Origin: Chitinophagaceae bacterium
GTDB taxonomy: Bacteria; Bacteroidota; Bacteroidia; Chitinophagales; Chitinophagaceae
Assembly (NCBI GenBank): GCA_004173355.1
Contig: SEAD01000034.1
Span: forward strand, 1 to 37,072
Direction of reading: 5' to 3'
DNA length: 37,072 nt
Shown here one piece after another: positions 1 to 7,490 of this stretch. The position numbers and the translations under genes are program-made. Within the stretch, counting starts at the first letter, position 1; each line of letters starts with the position of its first letter. The notes under the pieces were generated by a model that saw only the letters and a program-made list of their open reading frames with translations, did not search any database and was not told where the DNA came from.

Positions 1-25
1 TTTTCCGAACATCCATACCGGCAAG

Positions 26-667
26 TTAAGGACGGGCCACTGATTGGGCAATGGCTTTTTTCTGCCAGGTACGGAGTCCCCAGAAGGCCATCAGCAGGAG
101 GATGAAGTAGTACACGCTGGTGAATACATACCCTTTTACAAAATACAGCGGCACGGATGCGATATTGGTCGCAATCCACCAGTACCAGCTCTCCACTTTT
201 TTCCTTGTCATCAGCCACATCCCGGTGAAAGCAGTTGCCGAAGCGAGCGAATCGGCCCAGGGTATGGACTCATTGAAAAAGCGATGCAGGAATGTAAGGG
301 AGAGGAACAGCAACACATAACAGCCCGCAAAAAAGAGCAGCTGGTAGCGCCACATGGTACTGTCTGACCGGGTAATGTGCACCACAAGCTCCTGCTGCTG
401 GTTACGCCGGCTCCAGAGGTACCATCCATAGATGCTCATTACACTGTAGAAGAAGTTAACAATGGCTTCGCCCGGAAGGTGCGCCACGAGGCTGATGTAG
501 ACGTAGATGATCGTGCCAACCAGTCCAACCGGGTAGACAAGGATGTGTTCCCGCCGGCTGAACCAGACACTGCCAATTCCCGAGAACACGGCAACGGCTT
601 CCAGCGCAGTGGTGGCGCGGAGTCCGTGGATGAACTGTTCGTATAGTTCGCTGATCGGGATGGTAAT
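26..667 (-). CDS. pnuC: PnuC-family nicotinamide riboside/vitamin transporter
   Basis: A small polytopic membrane protein with the PnuC signature: a Trp-rich helix followed by SVWFSRREHILVYPVG near the N-terminus, then NFFYSVMSIYGWYLW, and a C-terminal WYWW...SVPLYF block. The family imports nicotinamide riboside, or in some branches thiamine or riboflavin, for trapping by a cytoplasmic kinase. The first standard start in frame is GTG at 587-589. However, the frame stays open upstream to a stop at 671-673, and the residues there (ELYEQFIHGLRATTALEAVA) match the expected family N-terminus. No ATG, GTG or TTG lies in that extension, so I place the start at ATT 665-667, only 15 bp after the M23 gene stop. 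It is probably cotranscribed with the M23 gene. A possible further gene starts at about position 16 on the same strand and leaves the window. Substrate is not predictable from sequence. Confidence 0.85.
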   Translation of the reverse strand: MTIPISELYEQFIHGLRATTALEAVAVFSGIGSVWFSRREHILVYPVGLVGTIIYVYISLVAHLPGEAIVNFFYSVMSIYGWYLWSRRNQQQELVVHITRSDSTMWRYQLLFFAGCYVLLFLSLTFLHRFFNESIPWADSLASATAFTGMWLMTRKKVESWYWWIATNIASVPLYFVKGYVFTSVYYFILLLMAFWGLRTWQKKAIAQSVARP

Positions 668-682
668 TAATTAATGGGTGAG

Positions 683-1330
683 TTATTCTTCAGGTATCGG
701 GTGGTGGCTGTCGGGATGGACCGGCTGTTCCGCTTTCGGTTTCCTGTAACGTTTTATGGCTGTAAGATAACCCACTCCCCTTGTGGTTTCAAAACGTGTG
801 GGGACCTGTTGCCAGCGACGGCTGCGATCATAGTCCCAGACAATGAAATGGAGATGGGGAAATGAGGTCATTCCGGTATTCCCGCTGAGCGCGATCGGCT
901 GGCCACGCTTTACCGTGTCACCCACATTCACGAGTGCGCCATCGGTCTGCAGGTGCCAGTAACCTGCCCTTGAGCCATCCGGGTGTTCTATCACTACATT
1001 GTTGCCATCTTTCCTGTATTTGCTGCGCATGCCACCCCGGGTGCCATCTTCCTTGACACGGACCACTACACCTTCCCGCGCGGCGCAGATGATACTGCCA
1101 GGTTTCATCCGGAAGTCAAGTGCTGCGCGTTCGTGATGGGTAAACATGCTGAAATAACCCTGCACGCAGTAGTAGGCTTTGCCATTTTCAAACGGCAGGT
1201 CGTAGATGTAACTGGTATCATCTTTTATGAGGCCGCGTTCAAGCAATTTCACTTCCCGTCGCAACGGGTTCTTGCTTGCGGCGCAGCTGCTCAAAACGGA
1301 CACCAGTAAGATAACAGGAAATAGTTTCAT
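683..1330 (-). CDS. M23 (LytM-type) peptidase lipoprotein
   Basis: 215 residues. A lipoprotein signal peptide ends in the lipobox LSSC (Cys16), so the protein is predicted to be membrane-anchored in the envelope. The M23 metallopeptidase fold follows: the first zinc-ligand region HERAALD (about 66-72), then the beta-sheet core around VVIEHPDGS, YWHLQ (His127) and the HLHF motif (His159/His161). Such enzymes cleave peptide cross-links of peptidoglycan. The HLHF and upstream His/Asp pair are all present, so it should be catalytically competent. The spacing between first His and Asp is longer than the classical HxxxD, as in a divergent subfamily. The C-terminus is His/Pro-rich and probably disordered. 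A TAACTTTG -7 element lies about 38 bp upstream of the ATG. Confidence 0.9.
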   Translation of the reverse strand: MKLFPVILLVSVLSSCAASKNPLRREVKLLERGLIKDDTSYIYDLPFENGKAYYCVQGYFSMFTHHERAALDFRMKPGSIICAAREGVVVRVKEDGTRGGMRSKYRKDGNNVVIEHPDGSRAGYWHLQTDGALVNVGDTVKRGQPIALSGNTGMTSFPHLHFIVWDYDRSRRWQQVPTRFETTRGVGYLTAIKRYRKPKAEQPVHPDSHHPIPEE

Positions 1331-1367
1331 GGATTTAATCGCCGGTACGGGCGCGGAATGTTGACCG

Positions 1368-1375
1368 CAAAGTTA
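1368..1375 (-). promoter_or_regulatory. -7 promoter element (TAACTTTG) for the M23-pnuC operon
   Basis: Perfect match to the Bacteroidota TAnnTTTG element on the minus strand, 37 bp upstream of the M23 ATG. No clear -33 TTTG is seen at the expected distance. Prediction only. Confidence 0.45.
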
Positions 1376-1423
1376 TGAAACCCATGGCGGGCGGCCATCT
1401 CCGTATAGTTATTTAGTAATTAC

Positions 1424-1954
1424 TTAAGAAGCGGGAGTGTTTTCACAAAGCGATTTGAGGTTGGCCAGTCCTTTTTCAAATTGTTTGTTGAGCCCTTTGG
1501 TCATCATTGGACCGACAAGCCGGGCAATCGGCCAGGGCAGGTTGCCGCTGTTTTCCCAGGTAACCCTTGTACCATTTTCCCCCCATGGTTCGAAGTGCCA
1601 GTTGTCTTTGGCGGTTGACTTGAAAGGTTTGATAAACTGCAGGGAGAAATGCACATGGTGATTGTCAAGGTCGAGCAGTGTCAGGTGGCCCTGCCCCACT
1701 TTCGGACCCTTCCATTCGTATTTATGACCCGCCGTTTTTGGTGTACCGGTGATGGTCATCACCGCCTGTTTATCGACCTGTTGCCAGGGGTTCCATTTGC
1801 TGTAGTAGTTGAGGTTGGCCACATGGTCAATCACTGTGGCGGATGGTTGTTCGATCACTATTTTCTTTTCGATATGGAAGGTTTTTGGCATCCAGATGGC
1901 GCCGACCAGTAAGCCGATGATAAGGGCGCCGAAGATGTAAAGGACGATGATCAT
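1424..1954 (-). CDS. SRPBCC (START/Bet v1-like) family membrane-anchored protein
   Basis: 176 residues from the ATG at 1952-1954. The longer reading would start at TTG 1976-1978, but that overlaps the likely -7 element, so the ATG is preferred. An N-terminal membrane helix (IIVLYIFGALIIGLLVGAIW) is followed by an SRPBCC/polyketide-cyclase-type domain: IEQPSATVIDHVANLNYYSKWNPW, then EWKGPKVGQGHLTL and the late WENSGNLPW segment. These domains form a deep cavity that binds small hydrophobic ligands, and no enzymatic residue can be assigned. Anchored single-domain members are common in Bacteroidota and have no established role. It stands alone downstream of the nfu terminator. Confidence 0.8.
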   Translation of the reverse strand: MIIVLYIFGALIIGLLVGAIWMPKTFHIEKKIVIEQPSATVIDHVANLNYYSKWNPWQQVDKQAVMTITGTPKTAGHKYEWKGPKVGQGHLTLLDLDNHHVHFSLQFIKPFKSTAKDNWHFEPWGENGTRVTWENSGNLPWPIARLVGPMMTKGLNKQFEKGLANLKSLCENTPAS

Positions 1955-1974
1955 GGTGGGGGAGTTTTGGAAAG

Positions 1975-1982
1975 TCAAGATA
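1975..1982 (-). promoter_or_regulatory. possible -7 element (TATCTTGA) for the SRPBCC gene
   Basis: Near match to TAnnTTTG on the minus strand, 20 bp before the ATG at 1954. The same TATCTTG form recurs upstream of the antiporter and asparaginase genes. It overlaps the alternative TTG start and argues for the shorter protein. Confidence 0.3.
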
Positions 1983-1997
1983 CTTCATTCACGGGCA

Positions 1998-2024
1998 TAA
2001 AAAAAGGAGGCAAAAACCTCCTTT
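1998..2024 (-). terminator. intrinsic terminator after the NFU gene
   Basis: On the minus strand an 8-bp stem (AAAGGAGG/CCTCCTTT) with a 6-nt loop runs directly into a T tract. It lies 40 bp after the stop of the NFU gene and before the SRPBCC gene, separating the two transcripts. Confidence 0.75.
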
Positions 2025-2064
2025 CAATATCTGTCAGGTGAAAATATTCGTCGCCGGGAGGTTA

Positions 2065-2661
2065 TTATTCAGCCTCGGCCACTACTTCCTTCACTTCAGG
2101 GATCATTCGTTTCATCATTCCTTCGATACCCGCCTTCAGGGTGATCATGGAAGAAGGGCAACCACTGCAGCTTCCCTGCATGGCAAGATTGACCGTACCG
2201 GAATCATAGCTCCTGAACTGGATAGCACCGCCATCCATTTCAACTGCCGGGCGTACGTAGTTGTCGAGCAGTTCCTTGATACGTTTTACCACATCATCAT
2301 CATCTGCCGCCACCTCGTTGCTGCTGGCCGGCTTGATGGCTGCAATTTCCTCTTCATTAACCACGGACTTACCTTCTTCGAGGTAGTCTTTCAGGAACTG
2401 GCGGATGGAAGGGATCACATCGGTCCATTCAGAGTCAGCCGTTTTGGTAAGGGTAACAAAGTTGCTGGCGATAAATACCGCTTTGATGAAAGGAAAGCCA
2501 AACAGCTCTGTAGCGAGCGGCGAGGGTTTCGCGCTTTCGGTATCTGGGAAATCGATGCTTTTGCCCGGGTAGAGGAGTTTGTTGGCAACAAACTTCATGG
2601 TCTCCGGGTTTGGAGTCATCTCTGTATAAATGCTGATTACGGGGTTGCCGGTCTTGATCAT
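2065..2661 (-). CDS. NFU-type Fe-S cluster carrier protein
   Basis: 198 residues in two domains. The N-terminal Nfu_N domain (about 8-95) begins YTEMTPNPETMKFV and includes the ELFGFPFIKAVFI block. The C-terminal NifU-like domain (about 120-195) contains PAVEMDGGAIQF and the CSGC motif (Cys165/Cys168) that binds a [4Fe-4S] cluster between two subunits. Proteins of this kind receive clusters from the SUF machinery and pass them to client enzymes in the cytoplasm. The architecture is that of NFU1 rather than of full-length NifU. The gene is transcribed alone, with its own -7 element (2681-2688) and terminator (1998-2024). Confidence 0.92.
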   Translation of the reverse strand: MIKTGNPVISIYTEMTPNPETMKFVANKLLYPGKSIDFPDTESAKPSPLATELFGFPFIKAVFIASNFVTLTKTADSEWTDVIPSIRQFLKDYLEEGKSVVNEEEIAAIKPASSNEVAADDDDVVKRIKELLDNYVRPAVEMDGGAIQFRSYDSGTVNLAMQGSCSGCPSSMITLKAGIEGMMKRMIPEVKEVVAEAE

Positions 2662-2680
2662 AACTACGCGATTTGGTAGA

Positions 2681-2688
2681 CAAAAGTA
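2681..2688 (-). promoter_or_regulatory. -7 promoter element (TACTTTTG) for the NFU gene
   Basis: Perfect TAnnTTTG match on the minus strand, 19 bp upstream of the ATG at 2659-2661, giving a short leader of about a dozen bases. Confidence 0.45.
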
Positions 2689-2805
2689 ACAATAAAAGTA
2701 CCGGGATGTTCAGTTTTGCCGGTAAATAGGACTGGACTGGTCTGCGCCCCCGGAAAATCCCCGGATTCTGCAGGAAATCACCGGATGCGGTACTCCCCGG
2801 GCAGG

Positions 2806-3528
2806 TTATTCGGTAAAACGACCTGTTTTTTTCAGGAAACGGATCAGGATATAGACCAGCAGGAGGAATCCAAGGCTGATGCCGAGCAGCAGGTTGCGCA
2901 GGTCTTTGTCATAACCTGTCAGTTCAGGGTAATTGAGCAACAGGAGCAGGGTGATACCGATCAGCCAGATAAACTGGGTGGTATGTTCTTTCAGGATCCA
3001 GCGTTTCCAGTTGAAACCCATGCTGGCAAAGGTTTTACCGATGCCTTTCAGGTTGGGAAGCCAGCGGTGGACTTTTTTGGTGTATTCGTCGAAGGACGCA
3101 CCGAATTTGCCCCGGAGGAAGTTTTCCTCGGCCAGCACGATCGCCTGGTAAATAAAAAGGAAGATCGGCATCATGATCCCGACATAAAAAAGGGAATTGG
3201 CCAGAATCCCTACCCCGAGCAGCATCAGGATATTCCCGACATACAGCGGGTTCCTGGCGTGTGTGAAAATCCCTTCGGTCACCAGGCCCTCGGCATAAGG
3301 TTTACCTTCCTTGCCGCCCCTAACAATATAGGCCAGTCCGATGGTCAGTCCGCGGATCAGTTGTCCGAGTACAGTGGTAAACAAACCGAGGGCGATGGGC
3401 CATATATAATAATGGTCGCCGAAGCGTTCACGCGGGAACAGAGGCCAGGAAGGAATGAACAACGCCGCGTAAAAAAGGATGAAGATCCAGTTGCGGTATT
3501 TGAAGAAGAAATTACCGATTGCTACCAT
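2806..3528 (-). CDS. PEMT/isoprenylcysteine methyltransferase-like membrane protein
   Basis: 240 residues with about six membrane helices. The PEMT/ICMT SAM-binding signature is clear: GIFTHARNPLYVGNILMLLG in the middle of the protein, followed by the catalytic-side block AEENFLRGKFGASFDEYTKKVHRW. Family members methylate lipid head groups or prenylcysteine carboxylates in the membrane, but bacterial homologues mostly have unknown substrates. It lies 24 bp downstream of cmoA on the same strand and probably shares its transcript. That juxtaposition of a carboxy-SAM synthase with a membrane methyltransferase is noted as a finding. Confidence 0.85.
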   Translation of the reverse strand: MVAIGNFFFKYRNWIFILFYAALFIPSWPLFPRERFGDHYYIWPIALGLFTTVLGQLIRGLTIGLAYIVRGGKEGKPYAEGLVTEGIFTHARNPLYVGNILMLLGVGILANSLFYVGIMMPIFLFIYQAIVLAEENFLRGKFGASFDEYTKKVHRWLPNLKGIGKTFASMGFNWKRWILKEHTTQFIWLIGITLLLLLNYPELTGYDKDLRNLLLGISLGFLLLVYILIRFLKKTGRFTE

Positions 3529-3552
3529 GGGTGTGTTTTTTCCTGAGCCCGT

Positions 3553-4281
3553 TTATTTTTTTGTGGCCACAAGGCCGGCGAAATTATACCATTTGAAGAA
3601 TACTTCGCAGTGGTCGAATCCCCTGTCGCGCAGCAGGGAAATATTTTCGCTGAGTTTATAGGGCACCAGCACATTTTCCAGTGCTTCCCTTTTTTGCGAA
3701 ATCTCCAGTTCGCTGTAATTATTCCGGCGTTTGTAATTGTAATAGTGTTTGATAAAATCGCGGTTGAAATTACTTTCCTCGGCAAGGATCTTTTCAACCA
3801 GGATCAGCACGCCACCGGGGTTGAGACCGTCATAAATATCACGGATCAGTTTTTCACGGTAGATGGGACGCACGAATTGCAGGGTGAGGCACACCACCAC
3901 CACGGAAGCGTTTTCAATTTTTACACCCTGTCCGAGATCTGCCAGTCGCAGGTCATAGGGCCGGCGGAAACCGATCTCATCAAATTTCGCGTGGCATTTA
4001 TCCAGCATTTCCTGTGAGTCGTCGATCCCGACGAATCGCACGGCGGGGTTCACCATCGTATCCATCCCGATCATGGTGGTGCCGGTAGAGCAACCCAGGT
4101 CAAAGATATCCGTCCCTTCCTTTGCATGGTCCCCGGCCAGCTCGGCCGTCATGCGCTGGATCTCGCCATAGAAAGGCACTGAGCGGCTGACCATATCGTC
4201 AAAAACCTTTGCCACATTGGCTCCGAACTTGAAATCACTTGCCTGCGCTATTTCGCCCTTAAATACTTCATCTTTGTCCAT
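3553..4281 (-). CDS. cmoA: carboxy-S-adenosyl-L-methionine synthase CmoA
   Basis: 242 residues, the normal CmoA length. The class I methyltransferase fold shows motif I DLGCSTGTT (about 62-70), VGIDDSQEML for motif II and the acidic DLGQGVKIENAS segment. The family-specific block YKRRNNYSELEISQKREALE near residue 190 is almost the same as in E. coli CmoA and separates it from ordinary methyltransferases. CmoA converts SAM and prephenate to carboxy-SAM, which CmoB normally uses to make 5-oxyacetyl-uridine at the tRNA wobble position. CmoB is not in this window. The gene is divergent from an ArsC/Spx-like gene, and the PEMT-like gene follows it. Confidence 0.9.
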   Translation of the reverse strand: MDKDEVFKGEIAQASDFKFGANVAKVFDDMVSRSVPFYGEIQRMTAELAGDHAKEGTDIFDLGCSTGTTMIGMDTMVNPAVRFVGIDDSQEMLDKCHAKFDEIGFRRPYDLRLADLGQGVKIENASVVVVCLTLQFVRPIYREKLIRDIYDGLNPGGVLILVEKILAEESNFNRDFIKHYYNYKRRNNYSELEISQKREALENVLVPYKLSENISLLRDRGFDHCEVFFKWYNFAGLVATKK

Positions 4282-4323
4282 ACGTACAAATTAAACGGAT
4301 ACAAAATAACGGATTTATCCCCC

Positions 4324-4677
4324 ATGAAGAAAATATATCATCTCGCCAACTGTACCACCTGCCAGACAATCATCCGGGAAAATGGAATCGACCGGAAAGG
4401 ATTCGTGATGCAGAACATACGCGAGGAAAAAATCACTCCCTCCCAGCTGGATGAAATGAAAAAACTTAGCGGATCCTATGAATCGCTGTTCAGCCGGCGC
4501 GCGCTCAAATACAAGGAGCTTGGACTGAAGGATAAGACACTTGGCGAAAAGGATTACCGTGACCTCATCCTTCAGGAGGATACTTTCCTGAAAAGACCAG
4601 TAATAATAAACGGGAAGGAGATATTTATCGGGTCTGAAAAGAAGAACCTGGAGGCGCTGAAAGGATCATTGGGTTAA
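4324..4677 (+). CDS. ArsC/Spx-family thioredoxin-fold protein
   Basis: 117 residues, typical for the ArsC/Spx/YffB family. The N-terminal active site is CTTC (Cys10 and Cys13), giving the two-cysteine arrangement of Spx-like proteins rather than the CxxS of glutaredoxin-dependent arsenate reductases. The family's KRPVIINGKEIFIG block is present near residues 90-105. No arsenic-resistance genes lie nearby, so arsenate reductase activity should not be assumed. A redox-related or regulatory role is equally possible. The start ATG is 42 bp from the divergent cmoA start. Confidence 0.8.
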   Translation: MKKIYHLANCTTCQTIIRENGIDRKGFVMQNIREEKITPSQLDEMKKLSGSYESLFSRRALKYKELGLKDKTLGEKDYRDLILQEDTFLKRPVIINGKEIFIGSEKKNLEALKGSLG

Positions 4678-4743
4678 GCCGGGACACAACACGTTTATGA
4701 AAGAACATTACCGCAGCATGCCCCCTGTCCGCCAGCGTACCGT

Positions 4744-6048
4744 TTAATGCGATGGAGGCGGTGCCTGCCCTTCCTCGAATTCAAAATTCTGGTCCGCCTG
4801 CGGTTTACCTTCTATAACCCTTGCCAGTGCCGGGTTTTCGCGTTTTTCACGCGTGAGCACTGCATAGGTAATCAGGACTGCGACCAGCATACAGATGGCG
4901 CCAACCAGGAAATGTACACCCGGGAAATGGAATGGTGCAGCTCCCGTGGTAAAATATTTAAACAGGTTATTCATCACCAGCGGACCGATGATGGTGGTAA
5001 GGCTCATGAGACTGGTAAGTGCACCCTGCATTTCCCCCTGTTCATTGTTGGGTACATGTCCCGCGAGTACGGCCTGGAGGGAAGGGCCGCAGATCCCGCC
5101 GAGGCAATAGGGAACAAGGAAAATAAACATCATCCAGGTACTTGAAGCAAACGCAAAAAGGGTCAGCCCGATTACATACAGGATAAGCCCGAGGTAAATA
5201 CTTTTTTCGTTTCCCAGCCGGGGGTTTACCACCCGGGTCAGACCGGCCTGTACGAGACCGACGAGTAATCCGACTACAGCCAGTGATATGCCCACCAGTG
5301 CTTCACTCCACCCGAAACGGTACATTACAAAAAAGCTCCAGTTGCCCTGTACGGCCTGTGCCCCCAGGTAAATCAGGAAGAATGCAAATGCCAGTCCGCC
5401 CACGGTCGGGTGTTTCTGTAAAAATTTCAGCGATCCGAAAGGGTTGGCCCTTTTCCAGGAAAAAGCGCGGCGGTTTTCGACCGGCAATGATTCAGGAAGC
5501 ATAAAGTAACCATAGAGACAATTCACCAGGCAGAGTACGGCCGCCGCATAAAACGGCGCACGGATACCCAGGCCTGCAAGAAGCCCGCCCACGGCAGGTC
5601 CTATAACAAAACCCAAACCGAATGCCGCACCAATCATCCCGAAGTTTTTGGCCCTCGTCTCGGGTGTGCTGACATCCGCGATATAGGCAGAGGCGGTAGT
5701 AAAACTTGCACCGGTAAGCCCGGCGATAATCCGGCCGACAAACAACCAGCCATAGGTTGGGGCAAGAGCAAGGAAAAGATAATCGACTCCAAATCCGAAA
5801 AGCGAAAGCAGCAGCACCGGCCGGCGGCCATATTTATCACTCAGGTTGCCGACCAGCGGGGCGCAGACAAACTGTGTAATAGCATAAGCAGCCAGGAGCC
5901 AAGCGCCATAGGTACTCGCCTCATTGACGGGTATATGTTTGAGCTGGCTGATGAGGTCCGGCATCACGGGGATTATGAGGCCCCAGCCCATCACATCAAT
6001 CAGCAGGGTGACAAAAATGAATCCTATGGCGGCTTTGCGATCTTTCAT
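4744..6048 (-). CDS. Tet-type (TCR) major facilitator exporter
   Basis: 434 residues and about 12 transmembrane helices. The DHA1/Tet features are clear: helix 1 IDVMGWGLIIPVMP, motif A GNLSDKYGRRPVLL between helices 2 and 3, the GRIIAGLTGAS segment, and the antiporter motif C region GLGFVIGPAVGG in helix 5. Members are proton-driven drug or metabolite exporters in the inner membrane. The overall resemblance is to TetA-like proteins, but chromosomal Bacteroidota homologues usually do not confer tetracycline resistance. It is divergent from the OmpA-like gene, and the C-terminal tail is Pro/acidic-rich. No regulator lies beside it. Confidence 0.85.
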   Translation of the reverse strand: MKDRKAAIGFIFVTLLIDVMGWGLIIPVMPDLISQLKHIPVNEASTYGAWLLAAYAITQFVCAPLVGNLSDKYGRRPVLLLSLFGFGVDYLFLALAPTYGWLFVGRIIAGLTGASFTTASAYIADVSTPETRAKNFGMIGAAFGLGFVIGPAVGGLLAGLGIRAPFYAAAVLCLVNCLYGYFMLPESLPVENRRAFSWKRANPFGSLKFLQKHPTVGGLAFAFFLIYLGAQAVQGNWSFFVMYRFGWSEALVGISLAVVGLLVGLVQAGLTRVVNPRLGNEKSIYLGLILYVIGLTLFAFASSTWMMFIFLVPYCLGGICGPSLQAVLAGHVPNNEQGEMQGALTSLMSLTTIIGPLVMNNLFKYFTTGAAPFHFPGVHFLVGAICMLVAVLITYAVLTREKRENPALARVIEGKPQADQNFEFEEGQAPPPSH

Positions 6049-6182
6049 TATAAAAATTTAAGGAAATGGCCTGCAAAGTATAAGAAAAAACCGCACCTCC
6101 CCGCCCGCATCAGCGAAAACAGGCATGTTTTTGGACTAAAAGATATTAACAAAGATTCGGCATATGATCCCGTCCAGCCTTT

Positions 6183-6190
6183 TATCTTTG
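6183..6190 (+). promoter_or_regulatory. -7 promoter element (TATCTTTG) for the OmpA-like gene
   Basis: Perfect TAnnTTTG match 70 bp upstream of the ATG at 6260. The leader is A/T-rich and includes a start-stop pair (ATGTAA) at about 6207. A -33 element is not evident. Confidence 0.5.
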
Positions 6191-6259
6191 CCCACACCTA
6201 ATAATATGTAACTAACTAAAACAAACACCGGTTACCTGTTTTTACTAAAAATGTTCATT

Positions 6260-7126
6260 ATGAAAAAAATTCTCCTGCCGGCCGTGGCTGCCCTCTTCCT
6301 TGTTTCCTGCGTAAGCACGAAAAAATACAAGAAAGCCCAGGCGGAAACAGCGGCTATCCAGGCACAGTACACCACCTCCCAGTCTCAGTTGAATGACTGT
6401 AACACCGCCAAAGACGAACTGACCCGTCAGAAATCCGCTCTCGAAAACGATATCGTGAATCTTAATAAACAGATGGACCTGCTGAAGCAGAACAACACAT
6501 CTGCCCTGAAACAACTGGAAGATCTTTCGGTGATCACCGGTTCACAGGCTGAAAGCATCAAAAAATCAATGGAGAACATTGGTGCGAAAGACAATTACAT
6601 CCAGACACTGCAACAGCAGATGGCACGGAAAGACAGTCTCAACATGGCGCTCGTAATGAACCTGAAAGGTGCTGTGGGCAACATGAACGACCAGGACATC
6701 AACATCAAGGTTGACAAAGGCGTGGTTTATATCGATATTTCGGATAAACTGCTGTTCAAGACTGCAAAGTTTGATGTAAGCCCTGAAGCAAAAACAGTGC
6801 TTGGTAAAGTTGCTGCGGTACTGAAAAACCAGCCTGATATCGAATTCATGGTGGAAGGTCATACCGACAACGTGGAATACAAAGGTGGTGGTTATGTGCT
6901 TGACAACTGGGATCTCAGTGTGAAGCGTGCCACTTCAGTTGTACGGATCCTGCAGAAACAATACGGTCTTGAACCATCTAAAATGTCTGCTGCCGGCCGT
7001 GGTGAATACAAACCTGTCCAGGACAACTCAACCAAGGAAGGACGTGCTGCAAACCGCCGTACCCGTATCGTGATCCTGCCACAGCTTGACCAGTTCTTTA
7101 AACTGCTCGAAACTCCGAAGTCGTAA
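6260..7126 (+). CDS. OmpA-family peptidoglycan-binding lipoprotein
   Basis: 288 residues from the ATG at 6260. The earlier ATG at 6251 is in frame but would spoil the compact signal peptide. The lipobox LVSC puts the lipid-modified Cys at position 17. Residues about 25-125 form a predicted coiled coil rich in Gln, Lys and Glu. The C-terminal OmpA domain (about 150-280) has FKTAKFDVSPEAK, GHTDNV near residue 199, and NRRTRIVI near 263-270, which are the diaminopimelate-binding positions. It probably tethers the outer membrane to peptidoglycan across the periplasm. It is single-gene, with its own -7 element and a strong terminator. Confidence 0.92.
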   Translation: MKKILLPAVAALFLVSCVSTKKYKKAQAETAAIQAQYTTSQSQLNDCNTAKDELTRQKSALENDIVNLNKQMDLLKQNNTSALKQLEDLSVITGSQAESIKKSMENIGAKDNYIQTLQQQMARKDSLNMALVMNLKGAVGNMNDQDINIKVDKGVVYIDISDKLLFKTAKFDVSPEAKTVLGKVAAVLKNQPDIEFMVEGHTDNVEYKGGGYVLDNWDLSVKRATSVVRILQKQYGLEPSKMSAAGRGEYKPVQDNSTKEGRAANRRTRIVILPQLDQFFKLLETPKS

Positions 7127-7147
7127 TTTTGGATAACCTGATTTCGA

Positions 7148-7176
7148 AGCCGCTCCAATCCGGAGCGGCTTTTTTT
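7148..7176 (+). terminator. intrinsic terminator of the OmpA-like gene
   Basis: A 9-bp GC-rich stem (AGCCGCTCC/GGAGCGGCT) with a 5-nt loop is followed by a run of seven T. It lies 21 bp after the stop codon. Confidence 0.9.
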
Positions 7177-7200
7177 GTGCCGTAATGCGCGCGGGCCAAA

Positions 7201-7460
7201 CGGTTTGGTTCGCTGTATTTCAAGGGCCCCTGCCTCGAATGATTCAGCCAGAGAACTATGGCCGCTTGAAATAAGGCGCACCAATTCCGGTTGGTCCAGC
7301 GCTTCTGAAACTGGAAGACTGCGTCTGTAGGGATGGCATGCTATTGTCAGGAGTGCAAAATCAACTGGAATTCCCGACGCCTTATTTCAAGCGGCCCTTT
7401 GGGTATGGCAAATGCAACGCATGGACCCGGCCCTTGAAATACAGCGCGGGAAACCAGTTG
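7201..7460. repeat. long compound inverted repeat (MITE/BIME-like)
   Basis: Seen directly: outer arms 7211-7228 and 7429-7446 are an 18-bp perfect inverted repeat. Inner arms 7260-7278 and 7378-7396 are a 19-bp perfect inverted repeat, continued by AATTCCGGTTG at 7283-7293 against 7362-7372 (10 of 11). Weaker complementarity continues inward and outward, so almost all of the 260 bp can fold on itself. The core motif TATTTCAAG(c)GGCC occurs four times in the order +, -, +, -. The element fills the gap between the convergent OmpA-like and asparaginase genes and holds no convincing gene. It may be a non-autonomous mobile element, a REP-type doublet or an ancient inverted duplication. Confidence 0.8.
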
Positions 7461-7490
7461 TTTTGCACGTTGTTCCTGGAAAAAAGAAAA

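Noticed and set aside
2716-3546. 276-residue ORF on the plus strand
   Set aside because: It shadows the PEMT/ICMT-like gene, whose SAM-binding signature is convincing; the plus-strand protein is low-complexity Gln/Asp-rich.
4324-4677. Arsenic-resistance operon based on the ArsC-like gene
   Set aside because: The active site is CTTC, as in Spx-like proteins, and no arsR, acr3 or arsB gene lies nearby.
4744-6048. Tetracycline-resistance gene
   Set aside because: It belongs to the Tet-type MFS branch, but there is no TetR regulator or mobile element, and the subfamily includes many general exporters.
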